DNA of 64,000 nt from Ziziphus jujuba. Taxonomy: Eukaryota; Streptophyta; Magnoliopsida; Rosales; Rhamnaceae. Below the pieces are notes generated by a model. The model had not been told where the DNA came from and did not search any database. It was given only the letters and a program-made list of their open reading frames with translations. The position numbers and the translations under genes are program-made. The DNA is taken from positions 15,016,501 through 15,080,500 of the forward strand of contig NC_083388.1 of assembly GCF_031755915.1 (NCBI RefSeq), read 5' to 3'. Shown here one piece after another: positions 13,459 through 25,015 of this stretch (position 1 is the stretch's first letter; every line of letters begins with the position of its first letter).

Positions 13459-13953
13459 AGTCCTTGTTCGCAAGCATGAAGTCAGGATAGGAATTTTGGA
13501 ACCTCCAAGCATTCTCAAGGTAGCATCCTCCAATGCCGCTCCCTTCCACTTCATCAAAATTTCTGTCCATGGCCAATACTTCCTTTTCTACACAACTTGG
13601 TGATAAATTACGGACTCCTGCTGAGGCAAAATGGAAGACGTTTCTTCATCTATTAGTGGTAACTGATCTGACACCTGAGGCATAGAACCTAAATGCTTCC
13701 ACAACAAACTAACATGAAAGACATGGTCGATTTTGGATCCCGAAGGAAAAGCTAAAGGATAAGCAACAGAACCAAGTTTTTTAATAATGTGGTAAGGACT
13801 AAAGAATCTAGGAGCCAACTTCATGGATCGGCGAGAAGTAATGGATTGTTGCTGATGAGGCTGAAGCTTCAAGTAAACCATAGCACCAACATCAAAAAAG
13901 ACATCCTGCCTATTCAAATTTGCAAAGTGGCGCATTTGATCCTGTGCATGCAA
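13459..13953 (-). pseudogene. Integrase C-terminus and chromodomain remnant
   Basis: - strand translation from 13953 gives DVFFDVGAMVYLKLQP (family F-vGd-VylkLqPy), then PRFFSPYHIIKKLGSVAYPL (family kL-pry-GPf-Il-kiG-vAYrL) and HVFHVSLLWKHLG (family vFHVS-LkkhlG). After the stop at about 13588 the same frame continues with EILMKWKG and EDAT (family -vLVkWkg-p-eeaTWE), the core of a chromodomain. This chromodomain would target integration to modified histones. A TAG stop before it and loss of the conserved tryptophan (ATL for ATW) mean it is dead. Confidence 0.85.
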
Positions 13954-13973
13954 AAGGATGGCTTGGAGCTCTT

Positions 13974-14873
13974 TTAGAATCTTATCCCGAATGCGTAAGT
14001 AAGTGTCAACAGCAGCAATTCGAGTGGTGCAAGGAATGTAAGATAAGCGATCTGGGGTGGAACTCCATATACCGCTTCAAAGGGAGTTATGCGCATCGCC
14101 GTATGGACCAATGTGTTGTAATTGTACTCAACCCAAGGCAACCAATCGATCCAAGAATTGGCCTGTGCCCTAGCAAAACATCTCAAATATTGTTCCAATA
14201 CACGGTTCACCACCTTAGTCTGTTCGATCGTGCGAACTCAGGTTCAATCGAGTACCGAGGAGCCAAAAGAGAGTATGCCAAAAAAAGCTTAAAAAAATTT
14301 TATCTCGATCACTGACTATGGTTGCTGGAATGCCATATAGTCGAATAACATTCTGCACAAAAGCTTTAGCTATGGACAATGCTGTGTAAGGGTGTTTCAG
14401 AGGAACAAAATGGGCATACTTAGACAACATGTCAATCACCACTATAACAACCGAAAACCCATGTGTGAGCAGCAATTCGTCTATGAAATCCATTGAAATA
14501 TCGATCCAAATGCATTCCGGTATAGGTAAAGTCTGAAGCAAACCGACAGGCTTCATACTATCAACCTTATATTTCTGAAAAATTTCACATGCTTGAAGGA
14601 ATTCTTTGATTGTCTTGCTCATATGAGGCTAAATGAACGAACGGCGCACTTGAGACAGGGTTTCGTGAAACCCAAAATGCCCTTAACTGGAGAGGAGTGA
14701 TATTCAACCAAGATAGTGGCTATGAAAGGAGAATCTAGATTCAGAGTGATTTTTTCCTTGTGGAACCAAACTCTATCCCGCAGGTAGAGAAGTGGGCTCG
14801 TGACCAAGGTAGAGTAGTAGGGGTTTTTCTGCACTTCTATTTGGAGGGTGTTCCACCATTCGACATAAGGCAT
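13974..14873 (-). pseudogene. Retroviral-type integrase remnant
   Basis: - strand pieces cover an H2C2 zinc-binding segment (EYHSSPVKGILGFTK near 14730), a CEIFQKYK block, and the core with WIDISMDFI and SDRDKIFLSFFW. These contain the first two acidic residues of the DD35E triad. At 14205-14230 the family block GQTEVVNRV reads QTKVVNRV after a short frame-shifting deletion. The catalytic glutamate is therefore lysine. The C-terminal part continues with LRCFARAQANSWIDWLPWVE, matching plant Ty3 integrase. Confidence 0.9.
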
Positions 14874-14874
14874 T

Positions 14875-15504
14875 CTATAACACGAGATAGTGCATCGGCC
14901 GTTTGATTTTCAGGCCTTTTTTTGTACTCAACGATATAGTCATATCCAAGATCTTAGAAAGCCATCGAGTTTGTGCAGGGGTAGTAATACGTTTCTCCAG
15001 TAGATATTTTAAACTCTTTTGGTCGATTCTCACTATAAAAGACTTGCCCAATAAGTATGGCCACCATTTCCAAATAGACTTCACGATAGCCAACATTTCC
15101 TTCTCATAGGTGGAAAGGTTTAGAGTTGCACCTTTCAGAGCTTCATTGTGGTATGTAATGGGTCGGCCATAGTGAGTGAGAACAGCCTCAATGCAAACGC
15201 CACTAGCATCGCACTCAATCACAAATGGTTGGGAAAAATCTAGCAGCCCAAGCACAGGTGGTGAAGTCAAGGCTTGCTTGAGTTGAGCAAAGGCTTCGGT
15301 GGCTTCAGTTGTCCATTGAAACCTTTCCTTAATTAGTAGCCAGGTTAGTGGGGCAGCAATTCCACCAAAATGACAAAAAAATTTCTGTAATAACCTGCCA
15401 AGCCCAAAAATCGGTGAACCTCCTTCATTGTTGCTGGATTCGCCAAGCAAGCACAACTTCAATCTTTGTTGGGTCGACAACAACCCCCTATTTTGAAAAC
15501 ACAT
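14875..15504 (-). pseudogene. Ty3/gypsy RT connection and RNase H
   Basis: The longest open stretch of the element (209 codons). GLGRLLQKFFCHFGGIAAPL matches the RT thumb/connection (GltgyYRrFi--yg-ia-PL). FQWTTEATEAFAQLKQAL and PFVIECDASGVCIEAVL open the RNase H-like domain with its first acidic residue (DAS). TYEKEMLAIVKSIWKWWPYL (family yekElLAiv-av-kWr-YL) and RVDQKSLKYLL (family TDq-sLkyLl; here encoded RIDQKSLKYLL) follow. Upstream RT is frameshifted. Confidence 0.92.
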
Positions 15505-16060
15505 GCCCTAAGTAATCAACGCTAGTCACTCCAAATCTGAGTTTTGATCCTTTGGCAAACTATTGATTAGCAGATAAAATAGAAAGAATAGTGTGTAAGT
15601 GAAAAAGATGATCTTCCCAAGTTTTGGAATACATTAGTATATCGTTGAAAAACACCAAGACGAATCGATGCAGGTGAGCTTGGAAGAGGTCATTCATGAG
15701 GCTTTGGAATGTTGGTGAGACCGAATGGCATCACCACAAATTCTTAGTGGCCCTCATGTGTGCAAAAAGCTGTTTTTGGAACATCACTCTTATGGACTCT
15801 AATCTGGTAGTAGCCAGCCCTCAGATCCGATTTGGTTAGCTCCATGTAATTCGTCTAGTAATTCATCAATCACAGGTATCGAAAATCTGTCTTTGATGGT
15901 GATGTGGTTCAACGCCTAATAGTCTACACAAAACCGCCACTCTCTGTTTGATTTTTTCAATAACAGAGCTGGAGAGGAGAATGGGCTTCGGCTAGGACGA
16001 ATAAGTCCCAACTAGAGGAGTTCTTTCACCATATTTCAATCTCATTTTTTTGATAATATG
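15505..16060 (-). pseudogene. Ty3/gypsy reverse transcriptase remnant
   Basis: - strand translation from about 16040 gives [26 protein letters not shown] and EWRFCVDY, then [20 protein letters not shown]. These match the RT fingers (i-eLl--GiIRPS-SPfsSPvlLVkKkdg-wR-CvDYRaLN). At 15629-15655 the polymerase site reads VFFNDILMYS where the clade has vFfDDiLvyS, so the first catalytic aspartate has become asparagine. Stops and frameshifts break the domain at several points. Confidence 0.9.
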
Positions 16061-16399
16061 CATAACAATAAGGACAAACACTTACAGGATTGGCGTTGGG
16101 TTATAATGGAATCCGATGATCATGAACACGATGCGAAGGTAGTCCCGTTGGAGAATAAAACACGGTAAAGTAATCTGTGAGAATCTGCTTTAAGTCAGCT
16201 AGATGGGCCCCAGTTAGATCTTGATCTTATATAGCCAATAGGTGTAAAAAATATCATGTGCCGTGTATGTGGTGGAAGTCTTTTTCTGTTAGGATTCCTA
16301 TTCCATTTTGGCTTAACCCCTGGAAGACGTATGAAACTCCATCTTCTTAGAATGTCATAGTGAGTGTGGAGTAATCCGTTTCAATGGGTCCTAATGTGG

Positions 16400-16690
16400 C
16401 TAGCCACTATACGCCCAGGATAATAGGACAAGCAGCCATAGACAAGATGTAGTAGTCCATAATCATGGGGGTTCTTTGGATGGTCACGGTCAATGCCCTA
16501 CATAAACCTGTGCACTCAATTCTCTCCCTGTTAGTGACGATGACTTGTATCTTCTTACTCTTGATGATTGGCAACCAAAATTTTAGACAATGGATTGAAC
16601 GATGAAATTGTAGGTGTTGTCGTCATCAATCAAGACCAAGAATTCCTTATTCTTCAACTTCCCCATCACTCGAAGTGTTTGGAGATGGCT
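16400..16690 (-). pseudogene. Retroviral-type aspartic protease remnant
   Basis: - strand 16602-16667 reads GKLKNKEFLVLIDDDNTYNF, matching the plant Ty3 protease active-site block (lvLiDSGSThnFi). The family D-S-G is D-D-D here, so the flap/active loop is altered. Upstream on the - strand is LHVMGKL-like sequence at the junction with gag. Broken by later stops. Confidence 0.8.
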
Positions 16691-16819
16691 TGCCCCGACT
16701 ATTGCATGGAAGGAAATTTTAGGAATGACTTCCTATTGATCATTCTTGGGTGGTTCTTTCTCCTCAACTTCCAGGATTAGGTCTCTATTTTCTTTAATCA
16801 TAAAGATTTGAGGCCACTC

Positions 16820-17686
16820 ACACTAATGATCCGGCACAAATTTTTCATCGCAATAATAACAGAGCCCCTTTTCACGGCACTCTCATGCCTTTTGGCTGGA
16901 CAACCTTCATACTAGTGGAGAAGTAGTATTAGGGTAGGCTGTGTATTGGGTGGAGGGTTCAATAATCCTGTGTTTGGAGTGTTGTTCACTTTAATAGTTC
17001 CTGGTGCAGAAGGTCAATATGGTGTCACCTACTTCTGCTAGAGCTGATTCATTTCCTCAATTAATTTGGCCACACCAATGGTTTCAGCTAATGTGTGCGG
17101 ATGTTTGATTTTAACGTCAAGGTGTATATCATCTCGAAGTCTTGCAATGAAACACCCGATTAAGTAAGCTTCGGGTAGTCCATCGATCCGATGAGATAGC
17201 GTTTCGAAAGTCTCTTGGTAAGCGGTTATTGTTGAAGTCTAGCATAGTCTAGTTAGAGCCTCGGTCTTCAAAATCTGTCGGTCCAAAACAATGGAGTATG
17301 GCCTTGATTAATTCTGTCCATGTCAAAGGCCCTCGAAACTTAATGAGCCATCGATGCCACTGAAGGGAAATCCCTTCCAAGTGAAAGGATGCAAGCTCCA
17401 CTTGCTATTCAGGGGTCACCCCGTTAAAACTAAAGTATTGCTCTGCCTTATAAATCCATCCGGAAGGATCTTCCCCATTAAACTTAGGAAAGGAGAGCTT
17501 GAGGTGGACGTTATGGCTGTCTCTGCTGGTATAGGAAGACCCTACCAAAGAGAATGGGTTGATTTCATGTAATACGGGCGGTGGGCTTCGTGCCACTCGT
17601 AGAGCTTGAAGCTTGGTAAGCACTTGTTGCACAATGGTATATACTTGTTCAAAACTTGATTCATGTCTGGGCAAAGTCTCGTTCAC
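16820..17686 (-). pseudogene. gag capsid and zinc knuckle remnant
   Basis: The N-terminal open stretch (17686-17405) gives LSFPKFNGEDPSGWIYKAEQ, the retrotransposon gag start (lP-FdG-dp-gWl-rae-yF). After a stop it continues as VELASFHLEGISLQWHRWL (family v-lAs-hLeG-Al-Wy-w). Further on, TYETF-like and LRDDI blocks continue the capsid. At 16829-16885 CREKGLCYYCDEKFVPDH, then a stop and C, is the remains of the CCHC zinc knuckle. Confidence 0.85.
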
Positions 17687-17743
17687 CTCACTGAATCGTT
17701 TAGCATTAATCTTACTTCAAGTATTCATGACACAAACCAAAAC

Positions 17744-17759
17744 GTGGCTCGAATACCAC
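17744..17759 (-). other. Primer binding site (initiator-Met tRNA like)
   Basis: On the - strand, GTGGTATTCGAGCCAC follows directly after the 5' LTR. It matches TGGTATCAGAGCCA, the complement of the plant tRNA-iMet 3' end, at all but two positions. Confidence 0.85.
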
Positions 17760-18069
17760 TGTTAGGAGTGAATTTGGGATTGATAGACAGATGATAAGAA
17801 AGAAGAAAAGTTTGGGATTGTACTATTCTGCATGCCTTTTATTGATTCAACTAACACTTAAATACAAGAATTGGAAAAAACTTGACACAAAACTAGGAAA
17901 CAATAACGTATCACTTCACCTCTCTAAATGGCGAACAACCAGGAAACAAAAATAACAACAACTAAATAAGACTAAATCTAAATAAGACCAAGTCTAAGGC
18001 AAGTCTAAGACTAAGTCCACTAAGTCACCCCCGGTCCTCTGCATGGCCCATGCATGCACATCGACAACA
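17760..18069 (-). repeat. 5' LTR of the chromovirus
   Basis: 310 bp, partner of 13125-13442. The right edge abuts TSD TCATG (18070-18074). Length differences from the other LTR are small indels, including a CAA unit and the end near TGCATGC. Confidence 0.95.
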
Positions 18070-18074
18070 TCATG

Positions 18075-18620
18075 ATTAACCTTATAGGAACTTTGTTAAG
18101 AACACGAACACCAAGGCTGCAATTATGACCTAAGTTAGTAAGAGAACATATGTCATCCTATTGCACTCCCTATAGACATGTGTACTGGTAAAATTAGGAT
18201 TAGTCGTAAGGAGATCTTTACAACTAGAAAGGATACCAAAACAAGGATGATTTGGATCCATGTCTACGTTAATCCTGGAAAAAATGATGCTTGATTCTAA
18301 CTCTATTTTTTCTTTTTGAAATCCATAGTCTCTAAGCTAACTATAAACCATGGAGCAATTCTCAAGCTTCAGTAAGATTACACATTCCTTGCCTAAGCTA
18401 TAAAACCAACAATTCACGAATCTTTATTGTCCTTAACAACACCCCAGTAACAGCCCAACTAGAAGAAGCTTTTAAACTACCATTGGTATTAAATTTAACC
18501 CAATTGTTTTTAGAAGGCCTCCAACTTAAACAACAAGATTGTTTTTGAGTCTTAACCAACTAAACGCTGCTTGAAAACTTCTTCTCACCAGTAAATCTTG
18601 TAGCTATGAATGGGGCCAAT
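18075..18620 (-). pseudogene. LINE RNase H remnant (second LINE, - strand)
   Basis: - strand translation near 18540-18450 gives WRPSKNNWVKFNTNGSLKAS, SSWAVTGVLLR and, further on, MCNLTEA. This matches the plant LINE RNase H tail (W-pP--gwvKlNtDGas-gn-g-aG-GgvlRd-...-ilEAEl-A). STHVYRECNRMTYVL at about 18110-18150 matches the final HvyREaN--AD-LA block. The Ty3 element inserted within this remnant, TSD TCATG being at the junction. Confidence 0.75.
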
Positions 18621-19408
18621 GGAAATCTCCTACTAAAAAAATGTTAAAATAAGCTTACATGGCCATTTTCAAATTAACCTACAATCCACGAAAAAAAATT
18701 AACTTCCGCTTCCAAATCAATATAATCTTTATAAAAAACTCACCTAAACTCTGGTTTTTCCATACAAGTTAATCTTCAACCATTATTTAAAATTATAAAA
18801 TTAATAGAAATTTTATTTTAAAAAATACAGTTTTTTCTGTTTAAATAGTTATTTGGATATAAAAAGTGAAGGCTTAGGGAATCAAGTTTTCAAGTTTATA
18901 GAAAATATATAAAAAAGTCATTCCCATCTATATACGTATCATTTTGAGAATACCTGAAAAACTAGTTATGAGATTTTCTAAAAATACAAATTCATATTTA
19001 ATTTGTAATACAAAACTTAATTTAATTACTTTCAAATCCTAACTTTTCTTTTATTAATCAAATATTGTTGGACTAAAATTTGATCCCCAAGAAATTAATT
19101 CTTGATAAATTAATTTTCAAAAAATATTTTTCGTACAAAAAAAAAATTAACACTTCCCAAACAGGATCTTAAAAAAAAAAATGAGGATCTAAATTTAGCC
19201 CCCATATAATACCAAACACCTCTAACATAAGTACAATAAGGGAATGCAAGTTGCTATGTCCATGCTTGATTCCCATGGTGTCATGCCCCGAATAGGGTGA
19301 TTTCTCTTCATTTATTCAAGATGGTGGGGAGGAGGTAGGACAAAATACATTGCCTTGCAGCGGGGAAAGGGAACACGGTCCTCTTGAGCCTGTGCTGAAC
19401 TTGCTTTG

Positions 19409-19640
19409 ATATACATATTTTTGATTTTACAAAATATATTTTATATAATTATTGTATCTAAAAAGTTTCTATATTTTTTTATTTTAATATTCTATTACTT
19501 AGATTTGCTATTTATATATTTATGGTATATGCATATTCTTAAGTTTATAAAATATATTTTGTATAATTATTTAAATATAATTTTTTTATATATATTTTGA
19601 TTTAATATTATTCTACTACTTGGATTTACAATTTATATTT
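19409..19640. repeat. Two-copy tandem repeat (~116 bp)
   Basis: Copies 19409-19523 and 19524-19640 share TATAYRCATATTYTT, AAAATATATTTTRTATAATT, and a final block with ATTCTAYTACTTRGATTT. Noncoding. Confidence 0.7.
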
Positions 19641-19726
19641 TTCATATTTTAAATTTAAATTGAATTTACTAAAAATAATATTAACAAATATTATTTTTTA
19701 AAAACCAACATAGAAGAAGATAAGAC

Positions 19727-20170
19727 CAACACTATGTTTAGATTAGGTGGTAAAAAGGAAAAGAAATGATAGGTGGTAAAAAGGAAAAGAAAAGAAAGTA
19801 TTTATGATAATTGTTGTTTTGATGATTAATAATACAAAGGAAAGGAAAAGAAAAAAATAATAATGAATGTAGTTTATACTTTTACAAAATACCCTAGATA
19901 CAAAATATTTCAACCAATTAGCTATTGAACAATAAGGATAGCATTGAAATATTAAATAGTTTCATTATTTTTTTCTTTTTCTTTCCTTCCATTTCCTGTT
20001 AAATTTGAATGGGAAGCTAGATAGGTTAAAATAGATATAATCTATATCTTTCTTTTCCTTCACTTCATTCCTTATCCTTTCCTTTCTCCTCATTTTGACA
20101 ATACAAACAAAGAAATTAAATCACTTCTTTTTCTTTCCTTTCTATTCTTTCAATTCAAACATAGTGTAAG
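19727..20170. mobile_element. MITE candidate with CACTATG termini
   Basis: Left end CACTATGTTTAGATTAGG is mirrored by the right end, which reads CACTATGTTTGAATTGAAAG on the - strand. The inner TIR parts are purine-rich (AAGGAAAAGAAA) on the left and mirrored pyrimidine-rich sequence on the right. Length about 445 bp, no ORF. Both flanks begin TAAGA outside the termini, a possible partial TSD, but it is not clean. Family uncertain. Confidence 0.55.
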
Positions 20171-21637
20171 ATTGGAGATCCCTAACGATGGCAATTTGCA
20201 CCAGATTGTCCTATTTGCTCACCCCTAATGGAACAAGGATTCCTTAGTTAATCGAGGTGGTAGGGTGGGGATGAGGCAAATTTCTTTATTTTGAGCCTAA
20301 GCTCATCATATGTATACATACATATAACTATAAAATTTTGTTTAATTTTTTTTACATTTTTATTATAATTTTATTTTTTATTTATCTTTTTTCTTTTGTT
20401 TGAAAAAGGTTTTAATAATAATACCAAATTTTAAAAATACTATTCTTTCAAAAAATTTAATTTTTTTAAAATTAAATTATTAAAATCTCCACTCTAAACC
20501 AGGGAATTTCCGCCTTGCCTTCTAATAACTAAGGAATATGTCAAAGTCAAAATGGGAAATCCTCATGGGGCGGGGAACAGGAGAGGTCACCTCGACCCTA
20601 CCTTGCCCCACTGCTGTCCCTAAATATCCCCTTCTTGCTCATCCTTCTAACCTATTCTCACCCCCTATTTAATCGGATTGGGACAAGGACAGGGCATCCA
20701 AGTTCTTGCAATAATGGGAATGGGGAGGTCACCCAACCTGATGCCATCCAAGTACATTCTTAAAGCACATAGGGACTGGCTCTATGCTAAAAAGAGCAAA
20801 TACCATAATTACTACCAAGTAGAAAACTAAGAGAGTTTATGTTTGCTTTATATCATTTTGTTTTTATCCAACTTGAGAGTGTCATCAATGGAGTTTAAAC
20901 CACTTAATGGAATTACCAAATAAGAAAAATTAACAAAAATTCCACAAAATTATTATAAAATTACATATAACACCATTAACCGATCAAAATAACAAATAAA
21001 TCCTTGAACAAAAATATCTAAAATATCAAACATTCAAAATAATTAAACACTATGTATAAACAAAAGAAAAAAAAAATATAGTAAAGAAAACAAATATATC
21101 CATATACCATTTCTCTTAATAATTTATTCATATTATTTTACCAACCCATTAATTTACAATACTAATCCACTAAAGACCCCCACCTTTTTCTTATCCACCA
21201 AGTATTAGGTGTTGGGTTTGCGAATAAATAATTTTAATTTCAAAGCTTATTCTTTAACGCATAACTTATTTCTTCATCAAAAACTTTGCCTCCTTGCCTC
21301 TTTGTCTGCTTAGTCACTCAACAAAGTGTTCTCCATGCCACTTCCATCGTTAAAGTCGATGTCTCTTGGCTCTCTGGTGACTATGATGTTAGAGTATCAA
21401 ACAAGTTAAAGCAAGGCATATCAGATTATGAGGTTTTGTTTTTATTTGCATTTGAATAAGCAATACAAGTGGAAAAAAGGTACAAAGGGCTTTTTTTTTT
21501 CCTTTTTCTTTTTTTCTTTTTGGTAAAGGCTGCAATACAAAAATAAAAAGTTCTTTTTTGCAAAAACTAAAATGAAATAAATAGTTCTACCCCAAAAAAA
21601 AAAAAAAAAAAAAGAAAACTAAAGAAATACTGTGGGT

Positions 21638-21661
21638 TGTTTGTGTGTGTGTGTGTGTGTG
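21638..21661. repeat. (GT)n microsatellite
   Basis: Uninterrupted GT run after a 19-base poly(A) at 21595-21613. Confidence 0.9.
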
Positions 21662-24311
21662 TTTTTTATTTCTTTTAGAAATAGGTTTTTCGGGTTTATA
21701 AAAAATAGGCATCTATAGAAGTTCTACACATTAAAAGAATGGGATAATTAGCTGCGACAGTTTCAATAATCAAGCAAAAAATAGCCGAATTGCTTTGCTT
21801 AACGAGTAGCACTTGAAGACTGGTAATATCACTAAAAATATCCCTTTAAATTTAGAATATATTCAAATTTCAATATAGATAAAAATTCCTTTTCCTTTTA
21901 TTAAATTGTAAAAAAAATATATACTTTTTTACTGTAATCCCAATCATTGAGAGCATAAAACCTATAATGTTTGGATGGTAGGTTTTTACTATAAATATGA
22001 ATAGAATTAAGAAAATTTTTTTGTCAAGTCCGAAGATTATTATGGATAAAATTAAATTAGAACATCAACCTTTTACCAGGACTTTGAAGCCTAATAGGCT
22101 ATGATCACTAACCTAAAGGCATTGGTTTTTCTTCTTTTTTTTTTAACAACTTTAAATAATGGGCCATGAGTTGATGAAAGAGATTGATGTGGGGAAAGCT
22201 AAATATGGTCAATATATCAAACCAACAAGGATTGATTAGTCATTGCACGCAATTAATTTCATTAAATGTGAAACTTTCCTCTGCTAGGAAGTTGTTTGAT
22301 GGGGATGGGTTCAATTAGTTAGGCCATGCATGATGCAACTTGTCACTACATCCATACATCACTTGATTGGCATCATAGCATGAACAAAAAACATCCAATT
22401 GCAAGGACTGTGACACGTGCATCATCCATGCCAATACTAAGCTATCTATCCGAACCATTGGCCCATCAAATTAAAACCTACATTTGTTCTTTGTATAATT
22501 TTCACATTTTGAAATTTGAATGGCTCAAATGTAACAATTTTTTTTATTTCCCTCATTTTAATTAAGTCCAAAAAATATTTATTTACTTCCTTCTGTAAAA
22601 AAATAAATGTATTAATCATCAATAATTGATATTCTTTTACCAAAAAAATAAAAAAGAGATGAGAGAAAGAGTAAGAATTTGTTTAATTATGTATTAAAAA
22701 ATTATTTAATTAATATTATGTTTCTTTATAAAGTGATTAAAGTTTAGTTTCTTGCTTCATAAAGTATATATATTTTATTGTTTGATATATATATAAATAA
22801 CATTGATAAAGTATGACATAATAAATTGTTTGGTAGTGAACATAATAAATTGTTTAGTAGTGAACACTAATTATATTTGAAAAATAAAAATAACAAATCT
22901 ATTATTCTTTTGAAAATACTTTATTGTTTTCTTAGCTAATAATTTTAAATTTGAATTTCTGAGCTCTAATTATCAAAATAACAATAATAATAATAATCAA
23001 TCTATTTTTTTGTTTGCGAATTATAATTAATCTATTTAAATTTAATTTTTATGTATTTTTTTATATACCTTTTCTTTTTTAGTCATATTTTATGTAAAAT
23101 ATATATATATATATATATATATACTTACCTAAACAAAATTTTAATGGGATGGACTAACTATTGTAAACTTTAAACTTTATTTAATCAAACACTTTTCCCG
23201 CTTAATTTTTTTTATTTTTGGGCGTGTGGTTGGTGTAGTTTAGTGCTCAAACCAAAAACACCCTCTATAAATAAAGAAAGTCACTTAAAAAAGGCAAATT
23301 ATTCGCACTGTTCAACCGCCTCTTAAATTTCAAAAGTGCTTCGACGAGAACTAGCACGTGAAGCCAAACTAATCCGAGCCCACTTTTTACACTGCATAAT
23401 GCCAAATGGACTAAGTCCATACCATACCATGCCAAGCCACTGTTCCCATCCTATATTTTAATATACCACTAGGGGTGGTTTCGGAAATTCAGCACTAAAG
23501 TAATTTTTATCTTTTTTAATTGCACAGGTGGTTCACATGCTTGAATTCAAAATGAGCACAACCCATCTCTCATCTCCTGAGCAAATGATGCAAATGAAGC
23601 TACTCTACAGTGACAGCAGGCCTCTAATCTGTACGGATACCGATATGTGCATCAATTACATGTGTCCAGATGGTTGACAAAAAAACAAAAAAAAAAACAC
23701 AAAGTTTTGACGTCGATCACCAATGCACTGTTTTAATAAAAATTACACGTGGTATCCGAATAGGGATCCCTCATTTTATTTATTGGTAGAAATCATCTAT
23801 GCTGCTTAAAATTGAATTTGTAGCAATATTTGTCATGCCTTACTTTTTCATTGAAGGAGTAAAAAAAACAAAGTGGTTTGATATAATTTTTTATAGAATA
23901 AAGTATAAATTCATATTTTATAGTAGAGTAAATGCTCCTAATCAATATACCAAATAATTGTTAAGCATTCTTATGCATAAATTCGAATCACATAAAACAC
24001 AAAAATCTTAAATAGGTTGTAAATTAGATAACTTGTTAAAAAAATATATACCAAATAATTTGTTCACGTATTAATAATTTTCTTTTTTTTTGGGTAAATC
24101 ATTTCATTGCGCTAAGCACAAGATGTATTATCAGTTGCAAATATAATATAATGCACGTTTTCAAGTGGAGGAGGTCAACATGGCTTTCATCATATATTAC
24201 TTCTTGGTGTTTCCTCTTCTTTTAAAAAAAAGTCCAATTTTTTCTATCAAAATATAATATATATATATATACACTATTTTCTATAAAATATATATAAAAA
24301 AAAAAACTATA

Positions 24312-24355
24312 TATGCCACATATCAGCATTTTTTTTTTTAAATTTCCTCTAAAAT
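24312..24355 (+). repeat. Helitron 5'-end motif, copy 1
   Basis: TATGCCACATATCAGCATT followed by AAATTTCCTCTAAAAT. First of five related copies (also 24857, 28768, 29231, 30007) built on the pattern CCACGTGTCA - AATTCCCTCCAAAA. Confidence 0.7.
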
Positions 24356-24556
24356 GTATTTTTTATATATTTTTTATTATTTATTTATTTATTATCTTAC
24401 CTTAATGAATATAACCAAATATATATAAAATTAATTTTTGATATAACTATCCATAACTATCAAAATATTGATAAAATCATATATGGTAACAATTTAAAAT
24501 AAATTTAAAATAAATAATATTTGATTTCAATTATTTAATAAATAAGTCAAATACAT

Positions 24557-24735
24557 AAAATGGATTTGCATATATATAGTTTTCTTAATTAAATATGTTT
24601 TAATCATTTTTATATATACAAATATGATGATATCGAAATTAACAATAAAATGGATTTGCATATAGATAGTTTTCTTAATTAAATATGTTTTAATCATTTT
24701 TACATATACAAATATGATTATATCGAAATTAACAA
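24557..24735 (+). repeat. 90-bp tandem duplication
   Basis: AAAATGGATTTGCATATA begins at 24557 and again at 24647. Both copies run through TAGTTTTCTTAATTAAATAT to TATCGAAATTAAC. A single related copy lies at about 29010-29095 in the next Helitron-like unit. Confidence 0.85.
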
Positions 24736-24839
24736 AGATATCTTTTTATTTGAATATAAAAATATAATATCACAAAATATAATATTTTTATTATTATTAT
24801 TATAATATTATATAACATAATATTACATGTTACTGCATA

Positions 24840-24905
24840 TCTAAAAGAAGAAAAGTATGCACCACATGTTAGCATACTATTCTTTCGAATTCCCTTTAAA
24901 ATTAC
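24840..24905 (+). repeat. Helitron 5'-end motif, copy 2
   Basis: TCTAAAAGAAGAAAAGTATG then CACCACATGTTAGCAT and GAATTCCCTTTAAAAT. Probably a nested or rearranged Helitron end. Confidence 0.55.
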
Positions 24906-25015
24906 CTTCTTTATTTTTTCTTTTATTTATTTATTGATTCTTTATTTATGGTGCATATAATGTGAGGTAATTATTTTTTAAATGTGGAAATCAAAGACAA
25001 AAATTAGAAAAATTG

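Larger units (their letters stand above)
13125..18069 (-). mobile_element. Ty3/gypsy chromovirus, complete but inactive
   Basis: A 4,945-bp LTR retrotransposon on the - strand. LTRs at 13125-13442 (3' LTR) and 17760-18069 (5' LTR) start TGTTAGGAGTG and end in CA. The 5-bp TSD TCATG lies at 13120-13124 and 18070-18074. A tRNA-iMet-like PBS, a purine PPT and the order gag-protease-RT-RNase H-integrase-chromodomain identify a chromovirus. The short LTRs and ~5-kb size fit the Reina-like group (inference). LTRs differ at roughly 20-25 of ~310 positions plus small indels by eye, so the insertion is old. Every domain carries stops, shifts or lost catalytic residues. Confidence 0.95.
18621..24279. 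other. AT-rich intergenic region with small repeats
   Basis: No gene supported. It holds the tandem repeat at 19409-19640, a MITE candidate at 19727-20170, poly(A) at 21595-21613, (GT)n at 21638-21661 and (AT)n at 23098-23122. It also has a small 25-bp duplication near 22817-22864 (ATAATAAATTGTTTRGTAGT). 20180-20740 holds GC-richer patches with GGGGCGGGGA-type words of a kind common in degraded plant repeats. Segments at 18780-19170 and 38330-38720 look distantly related (AAATTAATTTTCAAAAAA near the ends). Confidence 0.6.

Noticed and set aside
13789..14315. + strand ORFs of 62 and 131 codons
   Set aside because: Antisense shadows of the - strand integrase.
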